Source: G963675935 sp963675935 (GTDB lineage Bacteria; Planctomycetota; Planctomycetia; Pirellulales; Thermoguttaceae). Taken from it: DNA of 64,000 nt. The stretch spans positions 805,373 through 869,372 of the forward strand of contig CAXXPV010000008.1 in the NCBI GenBank assembly GCA_963675935.2. Direction: 5' to 3'. Under the pieces are notes generated by a model that saw only the letters and a list, made by a program, of their open reading frames with translations, made no database searches and was not told where the DNA came from. The translations under genes and the position numbers were made by a program. Shown one piece after another: positions 53,952 through 64,000 of the stretch. The stretch's first letter is position 1. Each line of letters begins with the position of its first letter.

Positions 53952-53978
53952 GTTTAGCCGGCGTGCTTGCACGCCGTG
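53952..53978. repeat. Family A half-element before the toxin cassette
   Basis: GTTTAGCCGGCGTGCTTGCA with CGCC after it is a left arm. No matching right arm follows within 200 bases, so the element was truncated or the cassette entered next to it. Confidence 0.75.
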
Positions 53979-54005
53979 TTTCGCGCGGATTGTGGGTGTG
54001 GTATA

Positions 54006-54212
54006 ATGCAGATTCACTACGACGCCGCAACCGATTTGCTCTATTTGCGATTCGTCGAGCGCAGGCAGGAAGTCCTCAACAAGCGAGTGTCGGAAGATAT
54101 TGTTTTGGATATGGGCGAGGACGACAAGATCGTGGGGATCGAAATTTTTGACGCCTCAACGCATCTCGATCTCGGCAAGGTGTTGCCCGTCGAGCATCCG
54201 GTCTTGGTTTGA
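54006..54212 (+). CDS. DUF2283 family small protein
   Basis: This 68-residue product begins MQIHYDAATDLLYLRFVE and continues DIVLDMGEDDKIVGIEIFDA, the DUF2283 pattern. Such proteins often sit beside toxin-antitoxin genes, sometimes with DUF4258. It is first in a group of four short genes. The ATG overlaps a TATAAT sequence, so the promoter must lie further upstream. Confidence 0.85.
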   Translation: MQIHYDAATDLLYLRFVERRQEVLNKRVSEDIVLDMGEDDKIVGIEIFDASTHLDLGKVLPVEHPVLV

Positions 54213-54244
54213 GTGAGGGCAGTCATGAATCACAGGAACTTCTT

Positions 54245-54469
54245 ATGACCACGGCACAATTCATTGCTCAACGAGTGACTTCGCTGCCGGAAGATGCGCA
54301 GCGAGAGGTTCTCGATTTCGTTGAGTTCATCGAGTTGCGAAAGTCCGGACAAGGAGTGAAACAAGAGGACGCGACCTGGTCGGAACTGTCGCTGGCCTCG
54401 GCCATGCGAGGAATGGAAGACGAAGACTCGCCCTACACGCTCGACGACTTGAAGGAAAGATTCCAATGA
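54245..54469 (+). CDS. DUF2281-like antitoxin candidate
   Basis: This 74-residue product with AQFIAQRVTSLPEDAQREVL and DFVEFIELRK resembles DUF2281 proteins, which are commonly encoded before MazF- or PIN-type toxins. AGGAA lies seven bases before ATG 54245. The stop overlaps the toxin start (ATGA), as in many toxin-antitoxin pairs. Its C-terminus (YTLDDLKERF) could be the part that binds the toxin. The antitoxin role is inferred from position. Confidence 0.75.
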   Translation: MTTAQFIAQRVTSLPEDAQREVLDFVEFIELRKSGQGVKQEDATWSELSLASAMRGMEDEDSPYTLDDLKERFQ

Positions 54470-54816
54470 TCGAAGAGGGCCAGATTGTATTGTTCACGTT
54501 TCCTCAGGCGGATCAGGGGGGCGGCAAGCTCAGGCCGGCGCTGGTTCTCCGCCAAGTTCCCGGTGTGCATGACGACTGGCTTGTTTGCATGATTTCCAGC
54601 CGCATTTCCCAGAAGCTTCCCGCTCTTGATGAAATGATTGTTCGTGAAGATTCCGATTTTGCGACAACGGGCTTGAATCTGCCGAGCCTTGTTCGCGTTA
54701 CTCGCCTTGCGGTTGCATCTGCGGATATATTCCACGGCGCCGTTGGCCGGTTGACACCCGAACGGCTTCAACGCATTCGTGTTCGCCTTGCCAGTTGGAT
54801 TCGAGGAAACGCATGA
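54466..54816 (+). CDS. MazF/PemK-family toxin
   Basis: This 116-residue product has the family opening EEGQIVLFTFPQADQGGGKL, then RPALVLRQ, and later LVCMISSRIS and GLNLPSLVRVTRLAVA. MazF toxins are mRNA endonucleases. The GKLRPALV segment matches the beta1-beta2 active loop, with arginine. It overlaps the antitoxin candidate upstream and the DUF2442 gene downstream by four bases each, so the cassette is one unit. Confidence 0.88.
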   Translation: MIEEGQIVLFTFPQADQGGGKLRPALVLRQVPGVHDDWLVCMISSRISQKLPALDEMIVREDSDFATTGLNLPSLVRVTRLAVASADIFHGAVGRLTPERLQRIRVRLASWIRGNA

Positions 54817-55100
54817 TGAAACAACTTGGCCCTCGCGTTCGCGTTTGCTCCGTAACGCCGCTTGACGGATTTCGAGCGACGGTTGCGTTCGACAATCACA
54901 CACAGCGGGAAATCGACTTGGAACCGTATTTGCACGGCCCGGTTTTCGAGCCGATTCGGAACGACCCGACGGTGTTCCGTTCCATGCGGGTCGAGTGCGG
55001 CACAATCGCATGGCCAAATGGCGCCGACATCGATCCGGACGTTCTCTACTACAACTTAGCACCAGCTTGGATCGAAGAGACTCAAACGGCTGGAATATAA
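54813..55100 (+). CDS. DUF2442 family protein
   Basis: The product has about 95 residues. RVRVCSVTPLDGFRATVAFDN and the ending VECGTIAWPNGADIDPDVLY are the DUF2442 signature; these proteins are widespread next to toxin-antitoxin loci and DUF4160 genes. Its start ATG overlaps the toxin stop. The function is unknown; helper or second antitoxin are the usual suggestions. Confidence 0.88.
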   Translation: MMKQLGPRVRVCSVTPLDGFRATVAFDNHTQREIDLEPYLHGPVFEPIRNDPTVFRSMRVECGTIAWPNGADIDPDVLYYNLAPAWIEETQTAGI

Positions 55101-55155
55101 GAACTGAGACCTACCCACCTTTCTTTCCCACCTTTTTCCAATCAGGAGTTGTTTC

Positions 55156-55815
55156 ATGCGTTGCGCAAGCATTGTCGCTCTCGTACTGTTGACGGCCGCT
55201 TCGGCGCTGGCCAAGGAAGCCAAGTTGAACGTCCTTTCGCCGGAAGAGGCCAAGGACGGGTTCGTCCTGCTGTTTGATGGTAAAACGCTTGACGGCTGGC
55301 AGGGCGCGGTGAAGGGTTACCAAGTCGAGAACGGCGCTATGGTGTGCAAGCCGGGCGGAAACGTCTACACCAAGAAAGAATACGCCAATTTCGTGTTGCG
55401 GTTCGAGTTCACGGTGCCGCCGGCCGGCAACAACGGCGTGGGCATCCGTACGCCCATGAACATTGACGCCGCCTACCACGGCATGGAAATCCAAGTGCTC
55501 GACAGCGAGCATCCAAACTACAAAACCCTTCAGCCGTATCAGTACCACGGCTCGATCTACGGCGTCGTCGCGGCGAAACGCGGATTCCTCAAGCCGACCG
55601 GCGAGTGGAACGTCGAGGAGATCGTCGCCGACGGTCCCCGCATCAAGGTCACGCTCAACGGCACGGTCATTACCGAGGCCGACTTGAGCAAGATCGACAA
55701 GACGGCGGACCACCGCGACCATCCCGGCCTGCACAACGCGAAGGGCTACATCGGTTGGCTCGGCCACGGCGATCCGGTGGCGTTTCGCAACGTGCGGATC
55801 AAGGAACTGCCGTGA
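55156..55815 (+). CDS. Secreted DUF1080 (3-keto-disaccharide hydrolase-like) protein
   Basis: The signal peptide (MRCASIVALVLLTAASALA) is followed by a single DUF1080 beta-jellyroll: GFVLLFDGKTLDGWQG, VENGAMVCKPGG, FVLRFEFTVPPAGNNGVGIR, YHGMEIQVLD and YIGWLGHGDPVAFRNVRIKE. These proteins are abundant in planctomycetes, and some act on glycosidic bonds of 3-keto sugars. AGGAG lies nine bases before ATG 55156. The domain fills the whole mature protein. Confidence 0.92.
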   Translation: MRCASIVALVLLTAASALAKEAKLNVLSPEEAKDGFVLLFDGKTLDGWQGAVKGYQVENGAMVCKPGGNVYTKKEYANFVLRFEFTVPPAGNNGVGIRTPMNIDAAYHGMEIQVLDSEHPNYKTLQPYQYHGSIYGVVAAKRGFLKPTGEWNVEEIVADGPRIKVTLNGTVITEADLSKIDKTADHRDHPGLHNAKGYIGWLGHGDPVAFRNVRIKELP

Positions 55816-55838
55816 GGCGATGAGGGGTAACGGCGGCC

Positions 55839-55867
55839 GTTTAGCCGGCGAGCTTGCTCGCCGCGTT
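55839..55867. repeat. Family A half-element
   Basis: GTTTAGCCGGCGAGCTTGCT with CGCCGCG is a left arm with no right arm before the next gene. Confidence 0.75.
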
Positions 55868-55930
55868 TTGGTCGAAATCGCCGAACATCCGCGTAACGAT
55901 GAAGGATAAGGAAGGAAAGGATTGGATTCC

Positions 55931-57223
55931 ATGACCGACACGTCCCTTCCTTCCTTGTCCGGCCGTCCGCCGCCCTTGTCGTTCCCCTCGCGCCGTCGCG
56001 AGGTTCTCGCCTGGGCGATGTACGATTGGGCCAATAGCGCCTACTCCACGCTGCTGATTACCGTCGTGCTTCACTACCTTCAGAAAGTGGTGTTGCCCGG
56101 CAAGGCCGGCGAGGTGGCGTATCCCCTGGGGATCGGCGCGGCGATGCTCGTGGCCGCGGTGCTTTCGCCGATCGTCGGCGCGGTGGCCGACGCCAATCGC
56201 AGCAAACGGCGTTGGCTCTGCGGCACGACGTTGTGTGGCGTGGCTGCCGCCGGGGCCATGGCGCTCGCGCCGGTCGATCAAGCATGGATCGTTGTGGCCG
56301 CGTTCGTCCTGATGGGCACATGCTTCGAGTTGTCGCTGGTGCCCTACAACGGGTTTCTGACGGAAATCTCCGACGAGCGAACGATCAATCGCATTTCGGC
56401 GTTGGGTTTCGCGCTGGGATACATCGGCGGATCGGTTCCGCTGGTGATTGCCTGGGCGATCTCGCATTACGGCGAGAACCTCGGACTGCCCGGTGAGATG
56501 GAGCGAGACCGCGTGGGCATTTTGCTGCTTGGTCTTTGGTGGGGCGCGTTCAGCCTGCCGGCCCTGTGGATTCTCCGCGACCGCGGCCGGCGGCCAGAAC
56601 GGCTCGAACCATTGCATCGCGCCGCGCGAATCGCCATGAACAAGGGCGGTCGAACGCTGGCCAATATACGTCTCTACCCGGTGCTGGCGATGTTTTTGCT
56701 GGCGTTCTTCTTCTTCAACGACGGCGTGCAGACGGTTATCACGCAATCGACCGCCATCGCCGTCAAGGAATTGAAGTTTTCGATTGACGAGGTGTATCTG
56801 CTTGTTTTGATGATTCAGTTGATCGCCCTGCCCGGCTCGCTGACGGTGGGTTGGCTCTCCGATCGGCTCGGCCAGAAGCTGGTGTTGCTGGCCTGTCTGG
56901 CCGTGTGGGCCGGGCTGCTGGTGTCGGCCTTGTATGTCGAGAGCAAGACCGCTTTCTGCGTCATGGGCGTCGTCTTGGCCTTCGTCCTCGGCGGAACGCA
57001 ATCGGTCAGCCGGGCGATGATGGGCGTTCTGACCCCGCCGGAACACGCCGGCGAGTTTTTTGGGTTCTACAATCTATCGGGCAAGGCCGCCAGCGTGATG
57101 GGCCCGGTGCAGTTCGGCGCGGTGATTTATTTCACCGGCAACGCTCGACTGGCCGCCGTCAGTCTGCTTGTCTTCTTTCTGCTCGGCGGCGTTATTCTCG
57201 CGCGACTTCGCATCAAGACGTGA
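55931..57223 (+). CDS. MFS transporter of the UMF1/ATG22-like family
   Basis: This product of about 430 residues has around 12 membrane segments. It opens with EVLAWAMYDWANSAYSTLLI, the hallmark of the UMF1 (vacuole effluxer Atg22-like) group, and contains DANRSKRRWLC, FFFFNDGVQTVI and GGTQSVSRAMMGVLTPPEHA. The transported substrate is unknown. ATG 55931 is chosen. The only neighbour on the same strand is the DUF1080 gene, 115 bases upstream. Confidence 0.9.
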   Translation: MTDTSLPSLSGRPPPLSFPSRRREVLAWAMYDWANSAYSTLLITVVLHYLQKVVLPGKAGEVAYPLGIGAAMLVAAVLSPIVGAVADANRSKRRWLCGTTLCGVAAAGAMALAPVDQAWIVVAAFVLMGTCFELSLVPYNGFLTEISDERTINRISALGFALGYIGGSVPLVIAWAISHYGENLGLPGEMERDRVGILLLGLWWGAFSLPALWILRDRGRRPERLEPLHRAARIAMNKGGRTLANIRLYPVLAMFLLAFFFFNDGVQTVITQSTAIAVKELKFSIDEVYLLVLMIQLIALPGSLTVGWLSDRLGQKLVLLACLAVWAGLLVSALYVESKTAFCVMGVVLAFVLGGTQSVSRAMMGVLTPPEHAGEFFGFYNLSGKAASVMGPVQFGAVIYFTGNARLAAVSLLVFFLLGGVILARLRIKT

Positions 57224-57262
57224 AAAAGCGTTAGGCGGGACGGGCGATGCAAATCAATAATG

Positions 57263-57712
57263 CTATGGTCTCCCGATGCAAATGCTGTTGTGCGTCAGCA
57301 GATGGCGGTGTTGGGCCTTTTTGTAGATTTTTCCTTTGGGATGGGGAACAATCGCAGGGTTGGTAAAATCGTTTTCCAGTTGGCGGTCATTCGTGCATAG
57401 CACGCGAGCGCCGCTGGCGCGGGCAAGCGCAACGACATGCTGATCGTTGGAGCGGCAAAGTTTCAGTTTGCGCACCTCTTTTTCCGCCTGCTTCATTGTT
57501 GTCGGCGAACAGACCAACGCTTTCCCGCTTCGTTTCAACTCCAGCAGAAGTCTTCTCGCCGAAGGGACGCGATTCAGCTCTTTGACAAGATGCCCGCCAT
57601 AGACGAGTTTCCCGCCCTGCTCTTCGAGCCAATGCCAAAGCGGCTTAAAATCCGGTTCATGCGGAAAAGAGAACACGAGGCCCGCGACAGACGCATCGAC
57701 GATAACGCACAA
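57263..57712 (-). CDS. PIN-domain protein paired with an AAA ATPase
   Basis: From TTG 57712 the product has 149 residues. It begins with CVIVDASVAG, the first PIN strand with its acidic residue, followed by GGHLVKELNRV, NDQHVVALARASGARVLCTN and DRQLENDF, which carry further acidic residues expected in PIN nucleases. GGAGGG lies eight bases before the TTG and overlaps the ATPase stop codon (GGAGGGTAG), so the genes are coupled. The family is usually an RNase toxin, but this one follows an ATPase, not an antitoxin. A role in defence is inferred. Confidence 0.78.
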   Translation of the reverse strand: MCVIVDASVAGLVFSFPHEPDFKPLWHWLEEQGGKLVYGGHLVKELNRVPSARRLLLELKRSGKALVCSPTTMKQAEKEVRKLKLCRSNDQHVVALARASGARVLCTNDRQLENDFTNPAIVPHPKGKIYKKAQHRHLLTHNSICIGRP

Positions 57713-57717
57713 AGTTG

Positions 57718-58959
57718 CTACCCTCCGAGGAATCTTTTTTCTTCGTCGAGAAAGAATCGTCGGTAACCCGGCGGCGCATTCAACAGGTTTCCGCATTCGT
57801 CGATTTGCATGGGATGGATCGAAATGCCCGAGTCTTTTCGCTCGAAGTACAGAATTTGCACGTCTTCCGGGCGTAGCCCGTGCCGGCCGTCGCGCACGTC
57901 CATGCGAATGCGGTCCACCATGTAATCGCTGTGGGTTTCAACGATGAACTGCTTTTGCTGTTTGCGGGCAAGATAGCCGAAAAACGAGCCGAGTTGGGCC
58001 TGCGCCCTGGGATGCAGATGCACTTCCGGCTGTTGAATCAACAACAATTGATTCGTCTCTTCCAAACAATCGACCAGAAGCGGAATCGCTTGACTCACAC
58101 CGTAGCCGACATCGATCAAGTTGGCCGGCGAGCCGTTGACGGTGATTTGTACCTGGAAGGGGTCGCTTTCCTTGCCGAGGGATTTCACATTGACGCTCTT
58201 GAACAAACCACATTCCTTGCCAAACTCGGTTAGTTCATCTTTTAGTTCCTTCCACTTTTTTGGTTCCGATGCTTTAAGCCTCGCCAAGACCATGGGAACG
58301 TGTTCTCCCTCGGGACGAGGCGTGTCGGCTCGTCGATCGTACGTTCGCCTGGGGCGAGTGCGAATTGGAGCGAAAGCGTAGGGACGGTTCTGGTGAGATA
58401 GATAATCAAGGACAAATGTCCAACGCGAACGCGTTATCAGGTCTTTGTCCTCCTGCTTTTCGGGTGAAAGGAGCGTCCCTTCAATAGAATAGCCGAGAAT
58501 TCGACGCATCCCCCACTGAAACGTTCTTTGTCCGTCAGACATAATCGTTGGTGTCGCATTATCTTCTATGCAACGAATAACAGCGATATCGCCATCCACA
58601 TCAACTTGACACTGAGAGATATTCGGCTGTGCGTTCTTTTCTTCAAAGCACGCATTTACACGCAATACTTTGCCACATTGGGCAGGGGCGCACAACTCAC
58701 ATCCGATACCAAATGACTTTGCTCGTCCACCACGACCACTGCGAGTACATGCAATCTGGTCATACGCACCCCAATCGAATGGCGTCTCATTGAAATCGGG
58801 AGTACCAATGTCACGACAGATATCCGCCGCGATCCGCGCGGCGGCCAGCACGGTGGACTTGCCGGTGCTGTTCTCGCCGATCAAAAGAGTCAACGGCGCC
58901 AGCGGCAATTCGTGATGCCCCTGAAAGCAACGAACGTTTTCCAGAATTAGCTTGTCCAT
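57718..58959 (-). CDS. AAA ATPase of the DUF3696/OLD-like type
   Basis: This 413-residue ABC-like ATPase has LENVRCFQGHHELPLAPLTL, Walker A GENSTGKST, signature GYGVSQAIPLL, Walker B LLLIQQPEVHLHP, the H-loop in IVETHSDYMVDRIR and a C-terminal RRFFLDEEKRFL. The order matches the single-gene AAA_15/21 ATPases that pair with nucleases in several phage-defence systems. No TOPRIM nuclease follows within the protein, so nuclease activity would come from the adjacent PIN protein. ATG 58959 has GGGAG ten bases upstream. Confidence 0.88.
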   Translation of the reverse strand: MDKLILENVRCFQGHHELPLAPLTLLIGENSTGKSTVLAAARIAADICRDIGTPDFNETPFDWGAYDQIACTRSGRGGRAKSFGIGCELCAPAQCGKVLRVNACFEEKNAQPNISQCQVDVDGDIAVIRCIEDNATPTIMSDGQRTFQWGMRRILGYSIEGTLLSPEKQEDKDLITRSRWTFVLDYLSHQNRPYAFAPIRTRPRRTYDRRADTPRPEGEHVPMVLARLKASEPKKWKELKDELTEFGKECGLFKSVNVKSLGKESDPFQVQITVNGSPANLIDVGYGVSQAIPLLVDCLEETNQLLLIQQPEVHLHPRAQAQLGSFFGYLARKQQKQFIVETHSDYMVDRIRMDVRDGRHGLRPEDVQILYFERKDSGISIHPMQIDECGNLLNAPPGYRRFFLDEEKRFLGG

Positions 58960-58996
58960 GACTGAAACGCTCCCGACACGAACGACGACCGCTCCA

Positions 58997-59025
58997 ATTA
59001 TCTCCCGACGGAATCATTGTCGCAA
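58997..59025 (-). promoter_or_regulatory. Sigma-70-type promoter of the ATPase-PIN unit
   Basis: On the minus strand TTGCGA (59025-59020) and GATAAT (59002-58997) are 17 bases apart, with the ATPase ATG 38 bases further. Confidence 0.6.
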
Positions 59026-59101
59026 GAGGATGCCCCCTCCCGGACAAAACGCCTGCTGTATTATACGTCAGGAAAGAAAGGAAAACGGCACGAAAGGGGG
59101 G

Positions 59102-62049
<2,948 letters not shown>

Positions 62050-62055
62050 GATCTG

Positions 62056-62340
62056 CTATCCATCCAAATCCAATAGATTTCCGTTTTCGTTCGACGGGTT
62101 TTTACAGCGCGTCTCGCCGCGCGAGGGCGTGTTTTGCCCAGGCTGGGGCGGTTCTTCCCACGGCCGTCGGCCGTCGGCGTCTCGCTCGGCCGCCGCGTGG
62201 TCTTCGCCGTCAGGCTCTCCGACGCCGGCCGCAGCCTCCGCCTTTCCATCATGGTACACTTTTCGCCGTTGCGCGCCCACTACTTGATGGAGGCGTTCTT
62301 GCTCCGCGCCGAAGGTGCTTCCGAGCGGTCCGATGCTCAT
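62056..62340 (-). CDS. Possible small hydrophilic protein, unrecognised
   Basis: This 94-residue frame starts in an ATGA overlap with the AsmA-like stop and ends just before dapF, exactly filling the gap. It is rich in Gly, Glu, Pro and Arg and has no domain I know. Junction geometry favours a real gene; composition does not. Confidence 0.35.
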   Translation of the reverse strand: MSIGPLGSTFGAEQERLHQVVGAQRRKVYHDGKAEAAAGVGEPDGEDHAAAERDADGRRPWEEPPQPGQNTPSRGETRCKNPSNENGNLLDLDG

Positions 62341-64000
62341 TTCAGACTCTCCAATTCCCCGCGTATCTGCTGCAACGCCTGATTTACGCCCGGCAGGGCT
62401 TCCTGGGTGGTCTCGGGATTCAACACCGTTCCGCGAACGTGGATGGCCATGAGTTGCTGGCTCGCACCGCGAAAGACCTCTTTTACTATCGGCACGTCCA
62501 ACTCGCCCCGCCCCACCAGGGTGTAAAACGTCAAGTCAATCTGCGATTGGAGATTCATTTCGCCCTTGCCGCGAAGGCTGATCGCGTCGCCGTGGAAAAC
62601 GATGCGGTCGAAATAGATGTGTTCGCCTTCCAGACGATACGCGACCGATCCGTCGCTGAAGGCGTTCTGGTCGGGCGCGCGGATGCTCAACAATTTCAGC
62701 AGCGAGACCATCACCGGAAGCTCGTAAACGTCGGCCTCGGAAAGCCAAATGGCGCCGTTGCCGTTCAGGGCGTTGAGCGACCGCCCGCTGCCAGTCAGGA
62801 CGGCCGTGGCCGCAAGCTTGCCGCGAAGTTTTTGGCGGCCGGTCATGGTTTCGCGTGCCAAGCGGGCCAGATCGGCGCCGGTCAGTTTCAGACTCGTCGC
62901 ATAGCGCGGCGTTGCGCCCGGGGCCACCCAGCCCTCGCCTTGGAGCGTGCCGCCGAACAAATTCGCCGTCAACAGACGCGGCTTTTGCGCCGGAGTGCCG
63001 GCCGCCGCCGCCGCGTTCTCGCGCTGGGCGACCCACGAGCCGAACAAGATCAAGTCCTCGTCGATCCACATCGGCCCCATCACCCGGGTGAACTGATAGT
63101 CCTTGAACGAAAGCGAATCAAGGACCAACTCGCCGCGCGATTGCAGACGCTTTCCGTCGAACCCGCCCTGCAACAACGTCTCGCCGCAGATGTTCTCCAA
63201 CAGAAGACCACCGCACTGAAGGCTTCCTTGCTGAAGGCCGAGCCGCACGTCCCAACGCGACCGCAGCGGATCGCCGGGCGAGCCGGTCTGCTCGAAATCG
63301 AGATTGCCTCGCAGGTTTATCGCCCCAGTCGGATTCAATTCGGCCACGGCCTTCCTCAACCGCTCGGGCAGCGCCTGGCACAACTCGCGGTCGCGGTCGG
63401 GACGGAGCCGATCGGCCGAAAGCTTTTCTAAATGGGTGCTCCAGCGTCCGTCGGGCTGGAAATCGCAGTAGCCCTCCGTGGCGATCTTCACCGCGCCGTG
63501 CTCGGCCGTGCAACGATGAAAATCGACGTGCCCGTCGCGATAGACCCAAACTCCCTGCATCCTGTCGAGGCGATAGGGGAATCGCACCGGCTCGATCGAC
63601 ACGGTGTCGCGCTGTGGCGTCACTTGCACGCCAACCGAGAGTTTTTTCTGCTCCGGCAGATAGCTGACCTCGGCCGAAAGATTGACGACGCCGCGAGGCC
63701 GCATGTCGAGCCACGCCTGCTGGATGTTCGGACTCAGCGCGCCGCGAAGCTCCTCTTCCAGCGGCACGTCGCCGCCGGTGAAATTCAACACCAGTTCGGT
63801 TTCCTGAAGGCTGGGCGGAAGCGGCTGCTGAACGACGGCCGCCGGCGCCGCGACAGCCGGCGATTGGGCGAAGTCGGCGCCGGACGACTCCGCGACAGCC
63901 GCCTCGTCGCCCGACTTCAGCTTGTCGCCGCCGCGCAAATAGCCCTTGGCGGTAATCTTGGCCCTCTCGTGAACGCCCACCAGATTCCGGAACGTCCAAT
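62337..64000 (-). CDS. AsmA-like C-terminal part of a large envelope protein (partial)
   Basis: The frame is open from the right edge, so the N-terminus is missing; a GTG at 63980 is not needed as a start. The visible 550 or so residues are beta-rich, with the repeating style of AsmA/TamB-type proteins (GAINLRGNLDFEQTGSPGD, LTGADLARLARETM, LRGKLAATAVLTGSGRSLNA, GNGAIWLSEADVYELPVM, ISLRGKGEMNLQSQIDLTFY). The end resembles the AsmA-like C-terminal domain. Such proteins move or organise lipids between membranes. It is the first visible gene of the dapF-ligA unit. Confidence 0.75.
   Translation of the reverse strand, partial: WTFRNLVGVHERAKITAKGYLRGGDKLKSGDEAAVAESSGADFAQSPAVAAPAAVVQQPLPPSLQETELVLNFTGGDVPLEEELRGALSPNIQQAWLDMRPRGVVNLSAEVSYLPEQKKLSVGVQVTPQRDTVSIEPVRFPYRLDRMQGVWVYRDGHVDFHRCTAEHGAVKIATEGYCDFQPDGRWSTHLEKLSADRLRPDRDRELCQALPERLRKAVAELNPTGAINLRGNLDFEQTGSPGDPLRSRWDVRLGLQQGSLQCGGLLLENICGETLLQGGFDGKRLQSRGELVLDSLSFKDYQFTRVMGPMWIDEDLILFGSWVAQRENAAAAAGTPAQKPRLLTANLFGGTLQGEGWVAPGATPRYATSLKLTGADLARLARETMTGRQKLRGKLAATAVLTGSGRSLNALNGNGAIWLSEADVYELPVMVSLLKLLSIRAPDQNAFSDGSVAYRLEGEHIYFDRIVFHGDAISLRGKGEMNLQSQIDLTFYTLVGRGELDVPIVKEVFRGASQQLMAIHVRGTVLNPETTQEALPGVNQALQQIRGELESLK

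Noticed and set aside
54002..54007. TATAAT as a promoter of the DUF2283 gene.
   Set aside because: It overlaps the start codon at 54006, so it cannot drive that gene.
62134..62382. Plus-strand 82-codon frame overlapping the AsmA-like stop.
   Set aside because: It opposes a tight minus-strand unit and has no recognisable features.

Overview
The window looks like chromosomal DNA of a planctomycete, most likely of the Pirellulales type. This rests on family content and is not proven. The evidence is a high-GC genome with many small house-keeping operons, very large secreted proteins of unknown function, a planctomycete-style FecR domain, a DUF1080 protein, a PEP-CTERM protein beside exosortase-locus-type ATPases, and an aspartate kinase with several ACT domains. 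No rRNA, tRNA, CRISPR array, integrase or classical IS transposase was seen.

Layout. 1-570: the start of an earP-like gene leaving the left edge and a truncated second copy of its N-terminus. 569-7240 (minus): a tight five-gene run encoding a zinc-ribbon membrane protein, an Lgt / Tes-like radical SAM fusion, a membrane rhodanese, an ECF sigma factor and a LolA-like/regulatory-domain membrane protein. 8077-14680: a DuOB-like protein, typA (frameshifted here), archease, a secreted alpha/beta hydrolase and a RhlE-type helicase. 15050-18157: a palindrome cluster, then a secreted HEAT-repeat protein. 18366-25493: cold-shock protein, DUF4954 protein, LptF/G permease, ComF, DUF502 (frameshifted here) and hemC. 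25622-28750 (minus): a PAS histidine kinase and a TolC-family protein. 29361-42804: two overlapping genes for related giant envelope proteins of 1153 and about 3329 residues. The second fuses two copies of the module around a FecR domain, a coiled coil and a secretin/TonB short N-terminal-like domain. 43080-47226: Maf, an RluA-type pseudouridine synthase, a DUF4160 protein and aspartate kinase. 47591-51886 (minus): a PEP-CTERM serine protease and a three-gene exopolysaccharide/exosortase-type ATPase group. 52585-59000: thiC, a four-gene cassette with a MazF-like toxin, a DUF1080 protein, an MFS transporter, and an AAA ATPase plus PIN-domain pair. 59102-64000 (minus): an AsmA-like protein, a small ORF, dapF and ligA.

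The most unusual global feature is the density of palindromic repeats. At least ten families of roughly 30-140 bp inverted repeats occupy almost every gap. Several have entered coding sequence without breaking the frame: in the rhodanese protein, at the C-terminus of the Lgt/radical SAM fusion, twice in the giant protein (once inside its signal peptide) and in ligA. One supplies the stop codon of the DUF4954 gene. This resembles the Rickettsia palindromic elements in behaviour, although the sequences seen here are different.

The strongest candidate for an undescribed system is the Lgt / radical SAM operon, which joins a lipid-using transferase fold to a relative of tetraether lipid synthase in one polypeptide. 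The giant protein pair and the ATPase-PIN pair come next. Two homopolymer-associated frameshifts (typA and DUF502) may be assembly errors and should be checked on reads.
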